DNA of 64,000 bases, from contig CM121343.1 in NCBI GenBank assembly GCA_051530055.1, positions 5,022,001-5,086,000 of the forward strand, given 5' to 3'. The notes beneath the pieces were generated by a model. It saw nothing but the letters and a program-made list of their open reading frames with translations. It ran no database searches and was not told where the DNA came from. This document shows, piece after piece, positions 58,975 through 64,000 of this stretch. The stretch is from Neoechinorhynchus agilis. Lineage: Eukaryota; Acanthocephala. Positions within the stretch are counted from its first letter, which is position 1, and every line of letters begins with the position of its first letter. The position numbers and the translations under genes were made by a program.

Positions 58975-59575
58975 CAAATTTCCTTTCTTCGGCTTATTTT
59001 TTCCCTTTTTAGGCATACAGCTGAACCCATCTCTTATATACAAGAGAAGTGAGTGAATCACTTCGACTCTGATGCATACGGTTAAGAGTGTACATTCCTC
59101 CGGATCCTGGACTTATCAGTGAGTCTCCGCTTCCCTCCAGAGATATTTCTTCCCCTTTGGTCGTAAGTTATCGATGATCGTGGATTTAGACCCTTTGACC
59201 CAGAAACAGGGATTTAGGGCTCAGGTCCACTTTATTTATTGCACAGCCTCACACATTAATGCCTTACGACATGTCCTTCGGGATCCTTTTTCCGTTCTTT
59301 GGGAGCCTCTTGGCTTACTCACACACTTCGGAGGCGCTCAGCCACACTCGAACGACCGGCGCCTATGGGCGATCTAAAACCTGATCCCTACCCTTCCAAC
59401 AGCCTCGCAACCCGTATACGGACAGCGACCAGTGGACTTGAACCATCGACATATCGAGCGCATTTTGAACGCGCTTATACCGCTGGGCCACTGAGCCCCT
59501 TGGTCCACTTGACCACCACGACACAACAATGGAATGTACAAACTCGGACAGTTTTATACCTAGCGTAAGTGTTAC
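58975..59575. repeat. Composite repeat: MITE arm plus tRNA-derived SINE-like sequence
   Basis: Begins with the same TTCGGCTTATTTTTTCCC arm as the MITE at 59584-59833, continues with the SINE-like blocks (GATGCATACGGTTAAGAG, CCTCCGGATCCTGG), and contains a degenerate tRNA-Leu-like sequence at 59421-59499. No gene. Confidence 0.55.
59421..59499 (-). tRNA. tRNA-Leu(CAA)-like pseudo-tRNA or SINE head
   Basis: Minus strand: A-box-like TGGCCCAGCGGTATAAGCG, an anticodon arm GCGCG-TTCAAAA-TGCGC giving anticodon CAA, a long variable arm TCGA-TATG-TCGA as in tRNA-Leu, and B-box GGTTCAAGTCC. The acceptor arm pairs at only about three of seven positions and the T stem has a mismatch. It is therefore more likely a pseudogene or SINE promoter than a working tRNA. 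Confidence 0.6.
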
Positions 59576-59583
59576 ATTCTTTA

Positions 59584-59833
59584 ATGTTTACTGGTAAGCC
59601 GGTTCTATTGATTCATTGTTTTTTAGAACATCACTTCATCGGCTTATTTTTTTCCTTTTTAGGCATACAATCAAATCCATCTCTTATATACCAGAGAAGT
59701 GATTGAATCAAAGTGACACTTCTCTAAGGTAATAGATCGGTTTGGCTGTATGTTAAAAAAGGAAAAAATAAGCCAAGTGAGGGATGTTCTAAAAAAAACG
59801 CTGAATCAATAGAACCAGCATGCCAGTAAACAT
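59584..59833. mobile_element. MITE with ~100-bp terminal inverted repeats
   Basis: Left arm ATGTTTACTGG…GGTTCTATTGATTCA…TTTTTTAGAACATC…GGCTTATTTTTT matches the reverse complement of the right arm ending CCAGTAAACAT at 59833. Flanking TTA on both sides may be the target-site duplication. Confidence 0.88.
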
Positions 59834-60119
59834 TTAAAAAAATACCTACATCACGAATCAAGTTATTTCTCATTGAGGCTCAAATCCGACGAATTTCTGC
59901 TATAGTTTATAAAACTAAGATAATTGGACAGAAGCAGCATAATTCCTTTTCTTAGCATGGAAATTTCTTAAAATCCTATAGGCTTTTTTACTGCAAATCA
60001 CGAACATAGTTTACCTTCCGTTGCTATTGGAATTTCTGTTTTGGCATTTAAGCATCCGCGTTCATGGAAATATTTTGCCATACAGAGATATCGATCCACA
60101 TTAATCGCAATAACTTGTT
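59834..60119. other. Intergenic, 3' flank of CPSF2
   Basis: AT-rich, no gene seen. Confidence 0.4.
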
Positions 60120-62759
60120 TTATAATATAGCATACGATCTATATACAACTTCACGAATGGTAAAATAGATATCGGATAATGGTCCTTCCATAACAATCCT
60201 GCCAGCATCCAGTTTTCTGAGAGCAACACGATCATTGCAAAGAAGAACACCGCCGTAAAATTCAGCTTTCATTCCCATTGCCCTCAAAACGGTCTTAAGA
60301 TCGCTTAGTCGCGGTTCTTTGACAAATATTGCCATCCTCTTTCTTCCAATGTCTTGTCGTCCCTTAATGGGTACCAGTTGATATTCATTACTAGGTGCTG
60401 GACACATGAGCATTTGTTGTTGCTTAGAATCAGGCACTAAATTCTGAATGGCTTCAGTGTCGTCACATGACTTACGAGTTAGATCACCGGAAATCCATGC
60501 AAGGTATTCAGTTGTGGACTCCTCCCCACCACCAACACGACCCGCTTTTTTCAGTCTCAACGCAGCCATGAGACGCGCGTTCAACGTCAACTGGAACATG
60601 TTCCGTTGCTGTGTAAAGTCGACCAACTCGCCGACGTCCGGTGTGAATACTTTGTTTTCTGGAAACGTTTCCGAAAAAAATTTAGCCAATTCGTCCGTTG
60701 ACTCAGTGGAGCTGTGGACAATGCACAGGTTGCGAGGCCGAAGTTCGCGGACCAGTCTTTTCACAATTTCGTCATTTGAAACAGCCTCGAAATCTATATA
60801 AACTATACGGGATTGAATCTCCAGACTGACCGACTGAACGATTTGTCTTCCAGGAATCGATGTTATATCTGAACAACGACCCATTCCTCTCGATCTTTTC
60901 GATGGATGCGTCGGTGAGAATTCGTCTATACAAAAAATTGCCATCAAAGTAAACCGAATCAGTTCAATAAAAAAGAAAGTGGATGAACGATGAGGAAATT
61001 GATTCGAAGATTCCTGATATTTAGAATATAACAACAAAATTAGATAGGACTCCTTGAAACTATACCCATCGCGATTCAAGTTAATGGCAACTAATCGTCT
61101 AAGCTTTCATCATGAGCAATGTTTTCGACATAATCGTTAGGAACAACCGCACCGTATTCATCGAAATATTCTTTTTCACATCGATCGTGAAAAACCGACT
61201 GCTGCTGAATATCACACCGAAACTCAAATTCATTGCTCAGTGAATATCTTTCCGGTGCAATATCTTTTGGACGTTCCATTATAACATCATCGTCAGACAA
61301 ATCGTCCGGAAAATCAGCCGGGTCCGGCGCGCCAAGCTCCGTTTTCATTGCTTCCATGAAGTTTTCCTTAGTGCCTTTGGCTCGATTTGGGGGCCGACGA
61401 GCTTTGAGGGCCTCCAGCAATTCCTCACCTTCAAGTGGCACCCGTCGTTCCATATCGAGCTTCATGGGTGGAAAGCTTTGTCTGCCCTGGATATGACTCG
61501 GGTCGGTCAGAAAATGTGCAAGAGTGTGTGGATCACCTCGTTCTGTTAATATTATGGTATTTTTGCTTGATCTCGACATTTCGAAAAAAAGCTGGCGTGA
61601 GAATCCGCCTTCTAAATCTGCTCCGGGAGCAATAATTACACGTGGTGAGGGAATCCGCGATAGGTCATCAAGGCTATGGCATAAGACGACGATTCTCTTC
61701 TTGACTTTAAGTATTAAATTAAAAATAACGCAAAGCACTGCAGTCAAATTAAAAAAGAATTGTCGCCAATATGTGAATATGTCGAAGCAAAAACGGATTT
61801 TGTCTTTTACTTTCGAACCTTTGACTAAGCCCTTCAGTCATCCATTCAACCATAGACTTAGCGAAATCGACTGTGTTGTAGGCACAGTGTGACAGAAAAA
61901 CAAGTGGGAAATTGCGCAATTTCTTTTTATCTGAGTTCCATGCTTGATTTAAGACGAACATTATTTCAAGAACTCTACCTGCAGTATCCGAGCAAATGAG
62001 TACGTCGCCTGCATCAGCAGCAAGTCTGCTGACAGTGTCGCTAATTGTAGATATAAGTGCTTCATCTCTAGCTTTGCGTCTTTGTGCCATTTCAGGTCCA
62101 TGTCCATCCGTTATTAAAAGCGTAGGTCTGATGTGAATGCCGGTGGCAACACTGGGAGCAACGATCGATTGAAGCCAATTAAGTCCGCTAAGGTGGTGTT
62201 CTTCTCTGTGATCATAATCTACTGCGTAAATAATATGCTCATCAGGTTCCATTCCACCATAATTACCTACAAAAATTCTCCACGCAGTTCCACCTATCAT
62301 ATGACCTGCCTTAACTGGTGATGCACTCACCGATCCAACGATTTTGATAGTTTGGCTATATTTTAGTAGGCACATTTTCCTAAAGCAATAGTCAATATCA
62401 TCAAGCGATATGATATCATCATCGATACCCGAATGGAATCGATTCATCCAAATCTCATACATGAACATCAAACCCATATTGTGAATTGGAGTCGTCGCGT
62501 AGACGGGACACTCAAGGCCGCATTTACCCACCAAGAAAGGTAAGGCGCCTAGATGGTATACGTCCGGATAAGATATCAAAATAGCATCGATGAAACGAGC
62601 ATGTTTCTTGTATGTCTCAGCCATAGCCGGAGATAGATTACTGTCCCATCCACAATCTAACATAATCCTGTGATCGTCCAACTGCAAAATGTAACTCACA
62701 GCACGCGATGAATCACGGGCACTATGTAGCACATGTAACTTTACGATTGTAGTGGACAT
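60120..62759 (-). CDS. CPSF2: CPSF2 (CPSF-100), cleavage and polyadenylation factor
   Basis: The non-catalytic metallo-beta-lactamase/beta-CASP partner of CPSF73 in pre-mRNA 3'-end cleavage. Three exon blocks: 62759 to about 61776, about 61695-61110, and about 60945-60120. Block 1 has the lactamase core (LDCGWDSNLSP, DVYHLGALPFLVG, KAGHMIGGTAWRI) with degenerate zinc ligands as usual for CPSF-100, and beta-CASP RRKARDEALISTI, SDTAGRVLEIMF. Block 2: CHSLDDLSRIPSPRV, TERGDPHTLAHFL. Block 3: SLEIQSRIVYIDFE, FVKEPRLSDLKTVLRAMG, AEFYGGVLLCND. The ATG at 62759 follows TTATTGTAG directly. The junction after KRQNPFLLRHI (near 61776) has no in-frame GT-AG solution, and the second junction near 61090 is also uncertain. 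Confidence 0.92.
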
Positions 62760-63571
62760 CTACAATAAATGTTATCAAAAACTATAAATTATATTCACAT
62801 CAACTATCAATCATTCTTAAGTCTTTAAATTAAAGAAGAAATTTAAAACTTCCTGCAATTGAGCATTAACCAAACTATCATGTCCCAAAAGGAAACTTTC
62901 AAAATCGTTGAAAAATCATATTGTGTGAACTACACAAATTTCAACGTTTCGTATTTCAAAACTAAAATGTAAAAACAGTCGAGGACCGACGGAAATTATA
63001 CGAAAAACGCATCAAATTTCTATTGAACTGGGATCAAGATAATGAAATTAGCACATTAGACAAATGAACCGATTTTATAAGGAAAGAAAGTGTTGTCTGG
63101 TCCCCGGAGTATTTAATTCTCTCAAAGTACCACTCCTGTTTATGAACACTGCAGAATTTATCCATAAAGAATCTTTGTTTTTTAATTGTGCTGCATTTAA
63201 GCAGCCAAATTCATGTGATTTCTTTTCACAAACGGATTCAAAACTTTCGAATCTCCTTGAAGCTGGATTACAATGCACTCAGAGTGCAACACATATGAAA
63301 ACCTAAAACGCAGTTGGGATGCTTCCTAAAGTTCAGATTCGATTCCCATTGAAAACTAAGTAGAATACACTAGGCGATCTAAACTTATGAAAAAGAAATT
63401 CTTTTAATGATCATTAAAATATTCGTAATATAAACAAAATTATTCTCAGGTTATTACCGCTAAAAATAAGATGATCTAAAATGAAAAAAATTTTCATACA
63501 AACTCACATTATGCCGCCCACTCGGGTTCTTGATAAGCACAATATTCGTAATTTAATCGACAGTATCGCCA
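62760..63571. other. Intergenic between CPSF2 and eIF4A3
   Basis: AT-rich. ORFs 63064-63306 (+) and 63278-63075 (-) overlap on opposite strands and show no motif. Nothing else seen. Confidence 0.45.
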
Positions 63572-64000
63572 TTAGACGAAATCACCAATATTCAAAGGCA
63601 TTTCGTCGATTTGCGTACTATAATACTGCTCAATGTCTCTAATGATAAGTACATCGTCTCTCCTGGCAAAATTAATAGCAACGCCTTTCCTGCCGAATCG
63701 TCCACTACGTCCAATACGGTGAATGTAGGTTTCACGAGTGAGTGGCAAATCGTAATTGATCACCAGTGAAACTGTTGGAATATCGATTCCTCTCGACCAA
63801 ACATCAGTCGTGATTAAAACACGGTGCTGATAAGCTCTAAATTCCCTCATTATCCTATCCCGATCAACTTGTTCCATATCGCCATGCATTGAGCAAACCG
63901 TGAAATTAGCTTCTCGCATTTTTTCTACTAACCAACACACTTTTCGCTTAGTATTGCAGAAAATTACTGCCTGAGTAACCGTCAATGTATCATAAATATC
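63572..64000 (-). CDS. EIF4A3: eIF4A3 DEAD-box helicase (partial, 5' part outside window)
   Basis: The last 142 codons of the RecA2 domain, reading off the right edge. Motifs in order: [12 protein letters not shown] (IV), [31 protein letters not shown] (V), [13 protein letters not shown] (VI). It ends [21 protein letters not shown]. The NTKRKV and [10 protein letters not shown] details favour eIF4A3, the exon-junction-complex helicase, over eIF4A1/2. Frame stays open to base 64000, so the N-terminal RecA1 domain lies beyond. Confidence 0.93.
   Translation of the reverse strand, partial: DIYDTLTVTQAVIFCNTKRKVCWLVEKMREANFTVCSMHGDMEQVDRDRIMREFRAYQHRVLITTDVWSRGIDIPTVSLVINYDLPLTRETYIHRIGRSGRFGRKGVAINFARRDDVLIIRDIEQYYSTQIDEMPLNIGDFV

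Noticed and set aside
59421-59499. Functional tRNA-Leu(CAA) gene
   Set aside because: Acceptor stem pairs poorly and the T stem has a mismatch; kept only as pseudo-tRNA/SINE head.

Overview
This is eukaryotic, AT-rich metazoan DNA. Protein-coding genes are split by many very short introns (mostly 37-56 nt, GT-AG). Between and inside the genes lie foldback/MITE-type elements, tandem repeats and decayed retroelements. At least six genes have an AG acceptor directly against the ATG, which suggests spliced-leader trans-splicing. Short introns, trans-splicing and the gene set fit a nematode best. A U12-type intron in PTEN would favour an early-branching nematode lineage over the Caenorhabditis group, but I cannot place the species from this window, and another trans-splicing invertebrate is possible.

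Layout. 0-7 kb: VPS36 (ESCRT-II, +), a small basic protein (+), an unusual H3.3-like histone with an extended, internally repeated tail (+), and VPS51 (GARP/EARP tethering complex, -). 7.0-9.6 kb: a 2.3-kb minisatellite of 18/19-bp units lying inside a terminal-inverted-repeat element. 10.2-13.2 kb: Groucho/TLE co-repressor (-) with a GC-rich upstream region. 15-17 kb: a decayed LINE. 17.8-20.2 kb: an EST1/SMG5-7-like nonsense-mediated-decay protein (-), divergent across 120 bp from PTEN/daf-18 (+, 20.36-23.46 kb). 24-27 kb: a 173-bp tandem repeat, a candidate neuropeptide precursor and two small genes. 27.1-34.6 kb: acetyl-CoA carboxylase (-). 35-39 kb: an unidentified + strand gene and a GW182/TNRC6-like protein (-).

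39.6-43.2 kb: Penelope-like retroelement remnants (a 200-bp tandem array and a reverse-transcriptase fragment inside an inverted-repeat element) and a MITE of the same family that hosts the minisatellite. 44-46 kb: an unidentified + strand gene and a J-domain protein (-). 47.5-50.2 kb: a foldback array and a 244-bp tandem repeat. 51-53.5 kb: a Sec20/BNIP1-like SNARE (+) and S-adenosylmethionine decarboxylase (-) with a hexapeptide upstream ORF. 54-60 kb: mostly SINE/LINE/MITE debris plus a secreted SOUL heme-binding protein (+). 60-64 kb: CPSF2 (-) and the 3' part of eIF4A3 (-), which runs off the window.

There is no pathway cluster. Most genes are housekeeping: membrane traffic (VPS36, VPS51, Sec20), mRNA processing and decay (CPSF2, eIF4A3, EST1/SMG, GW182), lipid and polyamine metabolism (ACC, AMD1), and signalling or transcription (PTEN, Groucho). 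Exon coordinates were assembled by eye from reading frame, splice motifs and remembered family sequence. Phases were checked for VPS36, PTEN, Groucho, AMD1, the EST1-like gene and the J-protein; VPS51, CPSF2 and ACC contain junctions I could not resolve.
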